A stretch of 64,000 nt of DNA from Thermotoga sp. Mc24. Its GTDB lineage: Bacteria; Thermotogota; Thermotogae; Thermotogales; Thermotogaceae. Under the pieces are notes generated by a model. It was given only the letters and a program-made list of their open reading frames with translations, searched no databases and was not told the origin of the DNA. How positions within the stretch are numbered: the first letter of the stretch is position 1; every line of letters starts with the position of its first letter. The stretch covers positions 158,982 through 222,981 of the forward strand of contig NZ_JSFH01000004.1 of the NCBI RefSeq assembly GCF_000784835.1, written 5' to 3'. A program made the position numbers and the translations under genes. Below, piece after piece: positions 34,497-46,463 of the stretch.

Positions 34497-36361
34497 GCTT
34501 TCACCCTCCTTTTCATGAAGTTTTTATAGAGAAGAAACAGAGAAACGAATATCAAAAACACTTCGATGTGGAAGGTGTGAGTGGACGAAGTTTCGATGAT
34601 CAGAGGGAAAATTCCGCTTTCAACGAAAACTTCGAGGTGTTTCCATTTGATCATCGAAAGGATGGAGGTGAACAGAGTCGCTGCTGCGGGAAAGATCAGA
34701 TATCTTCCTCCAAGAACAGCGGAGAAGAAAAGCAAAAAGAAAGTGAAGATGCCGATCAATCCATTCACGGTGCGATAAGGTTTCAGCGAGAGATACCTTT
34801 TCTCCGTTGAATAGGAGAAAGAAACACCTTCAATGAGTGGGTACCTTTCAATGGTGTTTGTCAGTTCTCTTTCGAAATCCTGTGAGAATTTTTCGGAAGT
34901 GTACGAGGTGATCCTTTCTACAAATTGGTCCAGTGATTTGATTTCTCTTTTGTACTTTCTATACCTGGATTTTTCCTGTGAGAGGTAATCACTCAGATCG
35001 CCTTCGATTTTACCGGTTAAATTCAATCTGTCTTCGAACCCGGCTGTGGTGAAGAATTTTGAGCGATCATTCAGCTGAAGGAAAATGCCGTTTTTAGTGG
35101 ATTCTATCGATTTTAGAGCTTCGATTTTTAGCAGTTCTTCCGGTAAAGATCCAAGGGTTTCCACTATTTGCTTTGTGTGTTCTTTACTTGAAAGGGCTAT
35201 CGTGTTTATTCTGTTTATGATCGTTTTTACGTGTGAGTCAGGATCTTCAAATATCTCAACTTTCAGCTGATTGTAATACGGTGAGTTCTCAAAAGCACTA
35301 TCCATACCCATTTCTCTGACTGAGATGTACGACGGGATGAAAAGGAGGAAGACAAATATCAGTGATAGCAGTGGATAGAGATACCTTTTCCTGACAAGAA
35401 AGATAAAATTGAAAAAGATGAACGTGAAAACGACAAAAGTTGAAAAGATCATGTTTTCAACGGTGTTGAGATACAGCGATTTTGTCACCCAGATGAACAG
35501 AATCTCTGCGGCGATGATGAACTGCAGTATCGTTCGATACTTTCTCAGGAAAATCACCAGAAGAACACCGTAGACGACAAACCGGATCCACCAGAAGTTG
35601 GATATCGATAGTGATGTGTTTTCAAAGATACCCGCTACTTCGTTCTGGAGTGCGGAGATATTACTTTCGAATTCTTTCCACAGAAGACTCGCCTGCCTGT
35701 TTATGTTTCGAGTGTACTCGGCTTGGTTTTTCGAAGAGGCGATTTCCTCGATCGCTTCTTTTAATTTTGTTTCCAGATCTTCAGGGAGGAGTTTCAAAAT
35801 ATCTGGATGAACATCATGATTCACATTGAAAGAGAACCCTAATTTTCTGATGCCAAGGTTGAATTCAACAGGTGGGGGAGTGTTTGTTCCTCCTGTGTAG
35901 TAGGCTAAGATCCATCTAATCAAGTTCAACGCGTTGGAGCGAACGAACATTCTGTATTCGGCAAAGAAGGAATTGAAGGCAGGAGAATTTTTCAGGACAC
36001 TCTCTGAAGGCTTTGAGCCGGACATCGTGGACTGAAAGTAAGAGAGGAAAAGAACGTTGGAGAGTTTTCTTTCCCAGTTGGTTTCTTTCCAGCTTTGATA
36101 GAGCACGAAAAGGTAGTCACCCGGTGTTTTTGCAAATTCAGTTTTTTCCACACTTCCTGCAAGAAATCTTCGAAAGATTCTGTACTTTTGAAGTTGAGGG
36201 ATGTTTTCTTTTACATAACTCACGAATGGATCCTGCGGGGATCCACTTTCGTAATCTTCCACCAGCTTTTGAAACTGTGCGGTGACATTTTCTAAATCGA
36301 TGGCAAGGGAAAGAACGGGTACAACCAGAAATAACAAGAACAGAAAAATCCATTTTTTCAT
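34493..36361 (-). CDS. Unrecognised membrane protein heading the BMP transporter operon
   Basis: A 622-residue protein that I do not recognise. A signal peptide or N-terminal anchor (1-20) is followed by a mostly helical outer domain of about 230 residues, then a cluster of five or so membrane helices at about 256-345, a second soluble part of about 190 residues with many Ser, Lys and Glu (coiled-coil-like), and three more helices at the C-terminus ending in KNFMKRRVKA. No enzyme motif or Cys pair is seen. It shares a 4-bp overlap with the binding-protein gene, so it is probably made with the transporter; a role in sensing or in the envelope is only a guess. Confidence 0.7.
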   Translation of the reverse strand: MKKWIFLFLLFLVVPVLSLAIDLENVTAQFQKLVEDYESGSPQDPFVSYVKENIPQLQKYRIFRRFLAGSVEKTEFAKTPGDYLFVLYQSWKETNWERKLSNVLFLSYFQSTMSGSKPSESVLKNSPAFNSFFAEYRMFVRSNALNLIRWILAYYTGGTNTPPPVEFNLGIRKLGFSFNVNHDVHPDILKLLPEDLETKLKEAIEEIASSKNQAEYTRNINRQASLLWKEFESNISALQNEVAGIFENTSLSISNFWWIRFVVYGVLLVIFLRKYRTILQFIIAAEILFIWVTKSLYLNTVENMIFSTFVVFTFIFFNFIFLVRKRYLYPLLSLIFVFLLFIPSYISVREMGMDSAFENSPYYNQLKVEIFEDPDSHVKTIINRINTIALSSKEHTKQIVETLGSLPEELLKIEALKSIESTKNGIFLQLNDRSKFFTTAGFEDRLNLTGKIEGDLSDYLSQEKSRYRKYKREIKSLDQFVERITSYTSEKFSQDFERELTNTIERYPLIEGVSFSYSTEKRYLSLKPYRTVNGLIGIFTFFLLFFSAVLGGRYLIFPAAATLFTSILSMIKWKHLEVFVESGIFPLIIETSSTHTFHIEVFLIFVSLFLLYKNFMKRRVKA

Positions 36362-39229
<2,868 letters not shown>

Positions 39230-39233
<4 letters not shown>

Positions 39234-40537
39234 ACATAGAGAGAGCGGATTTTGTTGACAGAGTGAAAATCTTCGTGAAAGCCGGTGACGGAGGAAACGG
39301 TTGTGTGAGCTTCAGAAGAGAGAAATACGTTCCAAAGGGCGGTCCTGATGGTGGAGACGGCGGCGATGGAGGGTTCGTCTTCCTCAGGGCCAATCCTTCT
39401 GTTTCCACACTGATAGAATTTGTGAACAAAAGAAAATTCGTGGCGGAAAACGGAAAACACGGCATGGGAAAGAAAATGAAAGGAAGAAACGGTAAGGATC
39501 TTTTCATAGACGTGCCGGTAGGAACTGTGGTCAAAGACGCCGTTACCGGAGAGATCATCGCTGATCTGAACGAACCGGGAAAAATCGTGTGTGTGGCGCG
39601 CGGTGGAAAGGGCGGAAGAGGGAACGCCCATTTTGCAACATCCACAAAGCAGGCTCCTTTGATAGCAGAACGCGGCGAGAAAGGTGAGTCCAGATGGCTC
39701 GAACTTGAACTGAAGATACTGGCAGATGTTGGACTCGTTGGATACCCGAACGTGGGAAAGTCTTCCCTCATATCGCGCATCAGCAACGCAAGACCCAAAA
39801 TAGCGAATTATCCGTTCACAACACTCATACCTAATCTGGGAGTGGTGAAATACGATGACTTCAGCTTTGTGGTAGCGGACATTCCCGGTCTCATCGAAGG
39901 TGCAAGTGAGGGTGTAGGTCTCGGAAACGTATTTTTGAGGCACGTTGAAAGGTGCTACTTGATAGCCCATGTGATCGATGTGAGTGGCTATGAGAGGGAA
40001 GATCCGGTGAGAGATTACTTCGTCATAAGAGAAGAAATGAAGAAGTACTCCCCGTTCCTTTTGGAGAAGCCCGAAATAGTGGTTGCAAACAAGATAGACC
40101 TTCTCGGCAAAGAAGAACGGGAGAAAATTCTGAAGAGACTGAGAGATGCTACCAACCGAGAGGTGATCCCCGTCTCTGCCTTGACAGGTGAGGGAATAGA
40201 TCTGCTTGTTTCGAAGCTGGCCTCCATCGTCAGGGAAATGAAGGTAGAGAAACCAGAAAGAAAAGAAGAAAGATTCGTGAAGCCTTCACCTGTCTGGAGG
40301 AGGCTTCCTGAGAAGTTCCATTTAGAAGTTGTCAAAGAAGATGAGGGATACTGGGTGGTTGAAGGAGAGAACCTTAGAGTCTGGATAGAGAGATTCGACC
40401 TGAATCAGAGGGATGCGAGATTGATGCTTTTACAGGTTCTGGAGAAAAACGGTTTGAACAATAAATTGAAAGAAGCCGGGGTGAAGGAAGGGGATGTTGT
40501 CAGGATCGGAGATTTCGAGTTTGAATACAGGGAATAG
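39230..40537 (+). CDS. obg: Obg-family GTPase
   Basis: A 435-residue GTPase linked to 50S ribosome assembly and growth control. The N-terminal Gly-rich Obg fold ([29 protein letters not shown]) runs to about 158. The G domain has GYPNVGKSS (171-179), DIPGLIEGA and NKIDLL. The C-terminal OCT domain follows ([18 protein letters not shown]). The start is TTG, with AGGAGGG seven bases before it; the TTGA overlap joins it to the preceding gene. Confidence 0.96.
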
Positions 40538-41111
40538 AATAGGCATATTTGGAGGTTCGTTCGATCCCGTTCATACCGGTCATGTACTTGTGAGTGTCTA
40601 CACGCTTGAAATTCTCGATCTGGATCGGTTGATCGTTGTACCCGTTTTCAATCCGCCGCACAAGAAAACAGTCGCCCCCTTTGAAAAGAGATTCGAGTGG
40701 TTGAAAAAAGTTTTCGAAGGAATGGAAAAGGTGGAAGTGAGTGATTATGAGAAAGGGAGAGGAGGCGTTTCTTACTCTATCTTCACAATAGAGTATTTTT
40801 CAGAGATCTACAAGACAAAACCGTTCTTTATCGTTGGCGAAGATGCGCTTTCTTACTTTGAGAAATGGTACAGATACCGCGATATCCTGGAAAAATCCAC
40901 CCTGGTTGTTTATCCGAGGTACTGCGGGAAACCTTATCATGAGCACGCCAGGAGAGTATTAGGAGATCTGAGCGAGATTGTGTTTCTGGATATGCCTATC
41001 GTTCAAATTTCTTCTACGGAGATTCGTGAAAGGGCCAGAATTGGGAAGACTTTGAAAGGGTTCGTACCAGAGGAGATCAGGGAGGAAGTGGAGGTTTTCT
41101 ATGGAGGTTAA
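40494..41111 (+). CDS. nadD: Nicotinate-nucleotide adenylyltransferase
   Basis: A 205-residue nucleotidyl transferase that makes deamido-NAD. The HxGH motif is in [16 protein letters not shown] and the second nucleotide motif is [12 protein letters not shown]. The substrate loop [11 protein letters not shown] is typical of NadD. The ATG at 40494 follows AAGGAAGGGG and overlaps obg by 44 bp; a TTG at 40521, nearer the fold's first strand, is an alternative start. Confidence 0.9.
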   Translation: MLSGSEISSLNTGNRIGIFGGSFDPVHTGHVLVSVYTLEILDLDRLIVVPVFNPPHKKTVAPFEKRFEWLKKVFEGMEKVEVSDYEKGRGGVSYSIFTIEYFSEIYKTKPFFIVGEDALSYFEKWYRYRDILEKSTLVVYPRYCGKPYHEHARRVLGDLSEIVFLDMPIVQISSTEIRERARIGKTLKGFVPEEIREEVEVFYGG

Positions 41112-42021
41112 AGTCGGTCTTGCGCCGATGGCAGGATACACTGATTCGGCATTCCGCACTCTGGCTTTCGAATGGGGTGCGGATTTTGCGTTCTCTGAAA
41201 TGGTGAGTGCAAAGGGTTTTCTCATGAATTCTCAGAAGACAGAAGAACTCTTACCACAACCACATGAAAGAAACGTGGCGGTCCAGATCTTTGGAAGCGA
41301 ACCGAGCGAACTTTCTGAGGCAGCGAGGATTCTCTCTGAAAAGTACAAGTGGATAGATTTGAACGCTGGTTGTCCTGTGAGAAAAGTTGTAAAAAAAGGA
41401 GCAGGCGGAGCTTTGTTGAAAGATTTGAGACATTTTCGATACATTGTGAGGGAGCTCAGAAAGAGTGTTTCTGGCAAATTTTCTGTGAAAACTCGCCTTG
41501 GATGGGAGAAAAATGAAGTCGAGGAGATATATCGAATACTCGTTGAGGAAGGGGTGGATGAGGTATTCATTCACACGAGAACGGTGGTTCAGAGTTTCAC
41601 TGGGAGGGCTGAATGGAAGGCGTTGAGTGTTCTGGAAAAGAGAGTTCCTACCTTTGTGAGTGGTGATATCTTCACTCCAGAAGACGCCAAGAGGGCTCTG
41701 GAAGAAAGCGGATGTGATGGTCTTCTGGTAGCGAGAGGTGCTATAGGAAGACCTTGGATTTTCAAACAGATAAAGGATTTCCTCCGAAGCGGAAAGTACT
41801 CTGAACCGTCCCGGGAAGAGATTCTTAGAACGTTCGAAAGACATCTCGAGCTGTTGATAAAGACGAAGGGTGAAAGAAAAGCGGTTGTGGAAATGAGAAA
41901 GTTTCTGGCAGGTTATACAAAAGATCTGAAAGGCGCAAGGAGATTCAGAGAGAAAATTATGAAAATAGAAGATGTTCAAAATCTAAAAGAAATGTTTTAT
42001 AATTTCATCAAGGAGGTGTGA
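41101..42021 (+). CDS. dus: tRNA-dihydrouridine synthase
   Basis: A 306-residue FMN enzyme that reduces uridine in tRNA. N-terminal LAPMAGYTD, the flavin-site VQIFGSEPSEL, catalytic Cys91 in DLNAGCPVRKVVKKGAGGALL, then VKTRLGW and EVFIHTRTV, and the phosphate-binding ARGAIGRPWIF. The last 70 residues form the tRNA-binding helical domain. From memory the T. maritima protein has a known structure. Overlaps nadD by 11 bp. Confidence 0.95.
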   Translation: MEVKVGLAPMAGYTDSAFRTLAFEWGADFAFSEMVSAKGFLMNSQKTEELLPQPHERNVAVQIFGSEPSELSEAARILSEKYKWIDLNAGCPVRKVVKKGAGGALLKDLRHFRYIVRELRKSVSGKFSVKTRLGWEKNEVEEIYRILVEEGVDEVFIHTRTVVQSFTGRAEWKALSVLEKRVPTFVSGDIFTPEDAKRALEESGCDGLLVARGAIGRPWIFKQIKDFLRSGKYSEPSREEILRTFERHLELLIKTKGERKAVVEMRKFLAGYTKDLKGARRFREKIMKIEDVQNLKEMFYNFIKEV

Positions 42022-42023
42022 GC

Positions 42024-42494
42024 ATGTTTTCTGCAAAGGAATTGCTGAACATAGCGGTCAGAGTAGAGAAAGAGGGAGAAGAGTTTTACAGAAAAATTGC
42101 CGAACGTTTCACTCAGCCGGACATAAAGGAATTTTTCTCTTACATGTCCAGACAGGAAGCCGAACATGCCAGAACCTTTGAAAAGATCGGAGAAGAGGTG
42201 GGAGCCGAAGAGGAGACTTACCTCGATATGGAAGACACCGAAGAATATCTCAAAAGCTTTGTGGAGGGGAAATTCTTTCCATCTCCTGAAGTTATGGAAA
42301 GATATCTGAAAGAAAAGTCTGTCGAGGAAGCAATAGATTTTTCTATATCGGTTGAAAAGGAAACCATCATCTTTTATTACGAAATTTTAGAGCTCTTGAA
42401 GAATGAGAAAGCAAGATCTCTTGTTAAAGGTATTATAGAGCAGGAAAAACAGCACGTGGTAAAACTCCTCAGGATAAAGGGGATGATCACCTGA
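42024..42494 (+). CDS. Rubrerythrin-like diiron ferritin-fold protein
   Basis: A 156-residue four-helix protein. The diiron ligands fit the ferritin-like pattern: Glu in EKEGEEFY, ExxH in RQEAEHARTF, Glu in SVEKETIIFYYE and ExxH in EQEKQHVVK. There is no C-terminal rubredoxin domain with its four Cys, so it is the short form. Family members reduce peroxide or store iron; in an anaerobe, oxygen or peroxide defence is likely. The ATG at 42024 follows AGGAGGTG; a GTG six bases earlier is less likely. Confidence 0.85.
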   Translation: MFSAKELLNIAVRVEKEGEEFYRKIAERFTQPDIKEFFSYMSRQEAEHARTFEKIGEEVGAEEETYLDMEDTEEYLKSFVEGKFFPSPEVMERYLKEKSVEEAIDFSISVEKETIIFYYEILELLKNEKARSLVKGIIEQEKQHVVKLLRIKGMIT

Positions 42495-42495
42495 T

Positions 42496-43695
42496 ATGCC
42501 TTTCTACAAATACGTGGCCGTGGAGGGGAATGGCAAGAAAATAACGGGGGTCATAGAGGCAGAGAACAAATTGAAAGCGATATCGATCCTTTCTGAGAGA
42601 GGATTGATGGTTGTTCGTGTGGAGGAGAGAAAAAAAGCGCAGAGAAGTTCAACGTTTTTCCAAATCTCAATCAGCGAAATAGCTACGTTCTGCCGACAGC
42701 TTTCCATAATGATTTCAGCCGGTATAAGGATAAAAGAAGCGTTGAACATTCTGGCACGTCAAACGGTTTTTTCAAGACGTTTCAGAAAAGTTATACTGGA
42801 AATCGCTCTCAACGTTGAAACGGGGGACTCTTTAGCAGAAGCTTTCAGAAAAACAGGTGTTTTCGACAACGTTTTGATCAGTATGTTAGAAGCGGGAGAA
42901 GAAGGTGGAGTCCTTGACAGAACCCTGAAGAGGGCTGCGGACTTTTACGAAAGTATGAAAAGGCTTCAGGATGAGGTAAAATCCGCCATGGCTTATCCTC
43001 TCTTTGTTCTCTTCTTTGCAGTGGTAATCGTACTTGTGATCAGTTTTTACATACTCCCCAACCTCGTCAGGGCTTTTGGAACTTCTATTCCACTCTCACC
43101 CACGATTCAATCTCTTCTAAAAGCCAACGAATTTTTGAGTGAAAACTGGCCGTGGTTCTCGGTGCTTGTGGTGGGTATCATAGCCGGTATTTTCGTTTTG
43201 ATGAAATCAAGATACGGTGTTTACATAAAGGAATATCTATCCTTTATTTTTCCACCTGTCAGGAAGCTCAGACAGAACATGGGGCTCGAACGATTCGCCA
43301 GAACACTGGGAATTCTTGTGGGAAGCGGTGTCAGAATAACCGATGCCATAAAGATGGCCGCTCAGGCTTCCAGTTCACCTTCCATTATCAGAAAAACCGA
43401 AGAAATGGTTCGGAAGATATCCGAAGGGAAAACCCTTCGAGATACTTTTGCAGAAAGTGGAGTTTTTCCACAGTTGATTTATGAGATGATCGGAACAGGA
43501 GAAGAGACTGGAAAAGTCGACGAAGTGATGGAAAGAGTGGCCGACTTCTACGAGGACATAGTGAAAAACAGTGTGAAGCAGCTTGTTTCTCTGGTAGAGC
43601 CTCTATTGATAGCAGGTGTTGGTGGATTTGTGGCTTTCCTCGCGTATTCGATATACACCACGGTATTTCAGCTTCAGAGGAGTATAGGTGGATGA
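42496..43695 (+). CDS. pilC: PilC/GspF inner-membrane platform protein of a type IV pilus-like system
   Basis: A 399-residue protein with two copies of the GspF domain. Copy one starts FCRQLSIMISAGIRIKEALNIL and copy two FARTLGILVGSGVRITDAIKMA; each is followed by hydrophobic segments, three in total (near 170-195, 215-240 and 370-395). This platform holds the pilin-assembly ATPase, but no PilB or PilT gene is present here. First gene of the pilus cluster, one base after the diiron protein gene. Confidence 0.93.
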   Translation: MPFYKYVAVEGNGKKITGVIEAENKLKAISILSERGLMVVRVEERKKAQRSSTFFQISISEIATFCRQLSIMISAGIRIKEALNILARQTVFSRRFRKVILEIALNVETGDSLAEAFRKTGVFDNVLISMLEAGEEGGVLDRTLKRAADFYESMKRLQDEVKSAMAYPLFVLFFAVVIVLVISFYILPNLVRAFGTSIPLSPTIQSLLKANEFLSENWPWFSVLVVGIIAGIFVLMKSRYGVYIKEYLSFIFPPVRKLRQNMGLERFARTLGILVGSGVRITDAIKMAAQASSSPSIIRKTEEMVRKISEGKTLRDTFAESGVFPQLIYEMIGTGEETGKVDEVMERVADFYEDIVKNSVKQLVSLVEPLLIAGVGGFVAFLAYSIYTTVFQLQRSIGG

Positions 43696-44075
43696 ACATT
43701 ATCGAAGTTCTCATAGTCATCGCTATTTCATTGATGATAATGGGATTTTTCATACCGACTCTGATGTTCAAGCTGGGAAAAGATCATCAGGCTGTTGCTT
43801 TTAAGATCATGGCGATTAGAATGATTGAAAGAACATCCAGAAACGGACTTTTGATAATAGAAGATAATGGGAAAATAGTAACTTACGATCCTCATAAGAA
43901 TGAAAAGAAAATCTATGAATTTCCATTCACTTTTCTCTCCAAAACGGCTGTAGATGGAGAAGACATCACTTTCAAAAATGGGTTTGTCTCCACAGCAGGT
44001 ACTGTCTATGGAGATGGGTGGTGGATCACCGTGGAACCAGTCACTGGCAGAATGAGATTGTACGGGGGGAGATAG
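43692..44075 (+). CDS. Pseudopilin-like protein without a leader peptide
   Basis: A 127-residue protein whose N-terminus is the hydrophobic pilin helix: NIIEVLIVIAISLMIMGFF, with Glu5 as in mature pilins (FTLIE). A normal prepilin has a short basic leader ending in Gly before this point, but here the ATG is itself at position 1 of the helix, and the codons upstream in frame contain no other start. The rest is a small beta-rich domain, as in GspH/FimT minor pilins. It overlaps pilC by 4 bp. Either it is used without processing, or translation starts at an unusual codon. Confidence 0.75.
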   Translation: MNIIEVLIVIAISLMIMGFFIPTLMFKLGKDHQAVAFKIMAIRMIERTSRNGLLIIEDNGKIVTYDPHKNEKKIYEFPFTFLSKTAVDGEDITFKNGFVSTAGTVYGDGWWITVEPVTGRMRLYGGR

Positions 44076-44076
44076 C

Positions 44077-45057
44077 TTGCAGCTTTTCTACAATGATATC
44101 CTTTCCCTGAATTGGTGTTCACATTGTGTGGAGATATCCCGTGCGAGAATGAGAGGGTCCAAATTGAAGCTGTTAGATCACAAATTATCTCTTCTGGAAA
44201 TAACAGATGAGGAGAAATCAGATGAAATTATACTGAATCTTTCAAGAAACGTGAAAAAAGATCTTGAAGATATAGTCGTTGCGAACGTGTCCATGGAGAA
44301 CGTGCTGGTGATGAATATAAAAGTTCCTCCTACGTTGAACAGGCAAAATGCTGTAGAGTATGCCACGATGGAAATATCAAGAAATCTTGGTATACTCCCT
44401 GAACAGCTTGTTGTTGCTCCTCTGGATATTCACGGTGGTGAGGGATTGTTTTTTGTTTCAAAGGTTGATCAGGTGAAAAGTTTTGTGGAGGATCTCATGA
44501 AAAAAGAATTTCCGGAAACGGATGTGGTTATTCCCGATATCGTTAAATATCTTGAAGTGTTCGAATTCTATTTTGGGAAGCGTTTGAAAGGAACCAGTGT
44601 TCTTACGGTGATTTCTTTCTTGAGTGACTATTATTCCATAGTTGTTCTCGAGAACAACCACTATCGTTCTCTCAGGTTGCTTTTTTCGATGTTCTGGGAC
44701 TATATGGACATTGTGGTGGAGAACACGGGAGTTCAGCCCAAGGAATTGATGGAAGGAACAGTGAATGTAGATCTTGACTTTTTACAACCATATTTTGGTG
44801 ATTTCCTGATTGAACTCGACAGAGAAGTCAAAGTGTCTTTGGATGAAGTTAATCTGAGCAGGGTCGATCAGTTCTTCTACATCGTTGATCCCCCAATCCT
44901 TTCACCAGTTCTTTCTCAGACGCTGGAAAAGTTCGAAGGAGTAGCATTGAAGCAAGGAATCGTTCCTTCTTTTAAACCTGGTGTATCCTTAGGAACCCTT
45001 GGTTTGATGATAAGGGGAGGTAGGGAAATTGGAAAGGTTAAACATCTATCCGTTTAA
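44077..45057 (+). CDS. pilM: PilM-like cytoplasmic actin-fold protein
   Basis: A 326-residue protein placed where PilM is found in pilus clusters, directly before a PilN-like gene. The sequence is divergent; the ATP-binding loops are poor, but the pattern VEISRARMRGSKLKLLDH, VVANVSMENVLVMNIKVP and NAVEYATMEISRNLG fits the PilM fold (IGLDIGssSVKaVEL...; P.lp..e...ai..e....). It would bind the PilN tail on the cytoplasmic side. TTG start with GGGGGGAG before it. Assigned mainly from synteny. Confidence 0.65.
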   Translation: MQLFYNDILSLNWCSHCVEISRARMRGSKLKLLDHKLSLLEITDEEKSDEIILNLSRNVKKDLEDIVVANVSMENVLVMNIKVPPTLNRQNAVEYATMEISRNLGILPEQLVVAPLDIHGGEGLFFVSKVDQVKSFVEDLMKKEFPETDVVIPDIVKYLEVFEFYFGKRLKGTSVLTVISFLSDYYSIVVLENNHYRSLRLLFSMFWDYMDIVVENTGVQPKELMEGTVNVDLDFLQPYFGDFLIELDREVKVSLDEVNLSRVDQFFYIVDPPILSPVLSQTLEKFEGVALKQGIVPSFKPGVSLGTLGLMIRGGREIGKVKHLSV

Positions 45058-45577
45058 GAAACGAAAGGTAAAGTTATCTACTTTTCTGGTACTGTTGGTC
45101 GTCATGTTGCTTCCTCCTGTTTCCTTTAATATCTACTTTAGTTATGCGAAAGAGCAAATGATAGAAAGACTGCAAAGTGATTACTCCGAGGTTTTGAGAG
45201 CGTATTCTGTGAAGCTTTCGAAAGATTCTTCCAAAAATCTGGAGGAAATCTCCCGTGTGGAAAGCGTTTTTATGAACCAAATAAAATCATTGGAAGTGAG
45301 AGTCAATCAACTGAATGCTTTCCTTGACAAAAGGAAGAAATGGGAAGATTTTTTGAAGGTTTTGCTGAACATTTTTGAAGATCAAAATCGAACTCTGTGC
45401 TATCTTGATTTCTCTCAAGAAAAAGCCATTGTTGAGTTTTACGAAGTTTCCAAAAACGTTGTAAGTAGTACTTTTCAAAACTCGAATGTGAGTACAAGTC
45501 TCCTGTTTGAAGAAAAACTACCGGAAGGTTTTTATCTGAGAAAGTACAGGCTTGAGTACAAGGCGGTGGGAAAGTGA
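45029..45577 (+). CDS. pilN: PilN-like inner-membrane protein
   Basis: A 182-residue bitopic protein. The N-terminal cytoplasmic piece ERLNIYPFKKRK is a good match to the INLLPYR(E)xK motif by which PilN binds PilM. A single membrane helix (about 18-40) is followed by a coiled coil (EEISRVESVFMNQIKSLEVRVNQL) and a small C-terminal domain. TTG start behind GGGGAGG, overlapping the PilM-like gene by 29 bp. Confidence 0.78.
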   Translation: MERLNIYPFKKRKVKLSTFLVLLVVMLLPPVSFNIYFSYAKEQMIERLQSDYSEVLRAYSVKLSKDSSKNLEEISRVESVFMNQIKSLEVRVNQLNAFLDKRKKWEDFLKVLLNIFEDQNRTLCYLDFSQEKAIVEFYEVSKNVVSSTFQNSNVSTSLLFEEKLPEGFYLRKYRLEYKAVGK

Positions 45578-45990
45578 GGGGAATAAACAGAAAGTTCGCT
45601 ATCTGGTTCGCTGTTTTGACTCTCCTCGTGCTGGTCTTTGGACTTGTGGTGCCAGATTTTGTGATCTTCATGGCCAACACAAAAGAACTGGAACGGAGAC
45701 TTCAAAACCTGGCACCTGCTTTCAAGGTTTTCACCTTGAAGCAAAGGGAATACGAGGAAATAATAAAGACGATCATGAGTACACCTGAGTTTCAATACAA
45801 TTTCACCGAAAAAGAAATCAGTGTTGAAGAAGTTGAAGTTCTCTTAAAAGAACTCGCTGAGACACGAAGGGTGACAGTGAAGACCTTGACCATTGATGCG
45901 AAAAGAGTTATACCGATCAACTTCTTCGGTACCTCAATATCTCAACCCAGTGTGAAGATCTCCCTTGAATTAGAAAGGGTGAAACAATGA
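45574..45990 (+). CDS. pilO: PilO-like inner-membrane protein
   Basis: A 138-residue bitopic protein: a short basic N-terminus, one membrane helix (about 8-32), a coiled coil (TKELERRLQNLA and on) and a C-terminal half with strand-helix pattern, as in PilO, the partner of PilN. It is shorter than usual. GTG start overlapping the preceding stop by 4 bp. Assigned from layout and order. Confidence 0.65.
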   Translation: MRGINRKFAIWFAVLTLLVLVFGLVVPDFVIFMANTKELERRLQNLAPAFKVFTLKQREYEEIIKTIMSTPEFQYNFTEKEISVEEVEVLLKELAETRRVTVKTLTIDAKRVIPINFFGTSISQPSVKISLELERVKQ

Positions 45991-46448
45991 ACCGAAGAAC
46001 CGTAGTCCTTCTCGTGATTATGGGGGTTGTGTGGTCATTCGTTCTTTTCTATTTATTCGCTGGCAACGGAGAATCCGGAACTTCTCAGGTGGAAAGAACA
46101 ACGGATTTTACAGCGCTGGTGAACAAAATACAGATCAACCCCTTGCTCAAGAAAACGGTTCAGGAAAATCCTCCAGAATTCTCGTACAAAGTTTTCAATC
46201 CCGTGACGCTCGGTTTTGCGAAAGAGGCAGCTGACACTCTGATTGTGACGCTTCCTTCTCTGAAATATCGATTCCTGGGTTTCATAAGAACGGTTGACGG
46301 GTTAAAAATATTCCTCTCCGATGGGGAAAAACTCTTTGAGGTGTCGGGCGAGAGCCCATCTTTTGGAAATTATGTGATCACATATGTTTCGAGCCTCGGT
46401 GTTCTGGTTCTCGACGTGGAAAATGGGAGATTCTTTTCAATAAGATGA
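45987..46448 (+). CDS. Small membrane-anchored periplasmic protein, PilP-like by position
   Basis: A 153-residue protein with one N-terminal helix (about 6-25) and a beta-rich outer domain (YRFLGFIRTVDGLKIFLSDGEKLFEV...). In other clusters this position between PilO and PilQ is taken by PilP, which links the inner platform to the secretin; the small beta domain with a signal for the secretin N0 domain would fit. It has no lipobox Cys, unlike classical PilP. Identity is inferred from place and shape. Confidence 0.6.
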   Translation: MNRRTVVLLVIMGVVWSFVLFYLFAGNGESGTSQVERTTDFTALVNKIQINPLLKKTVQENPPEFSYKVFNPVTLGFAKEAADTLIVTLPSLKYRFLGFIRTVDGLKIFLSDGEKLFEVSGESPSFGNYVITYVSSLGVLVLDVENGRFFSIR

Positions 46449-46463
46449 GGAGGGGTGATAGCT

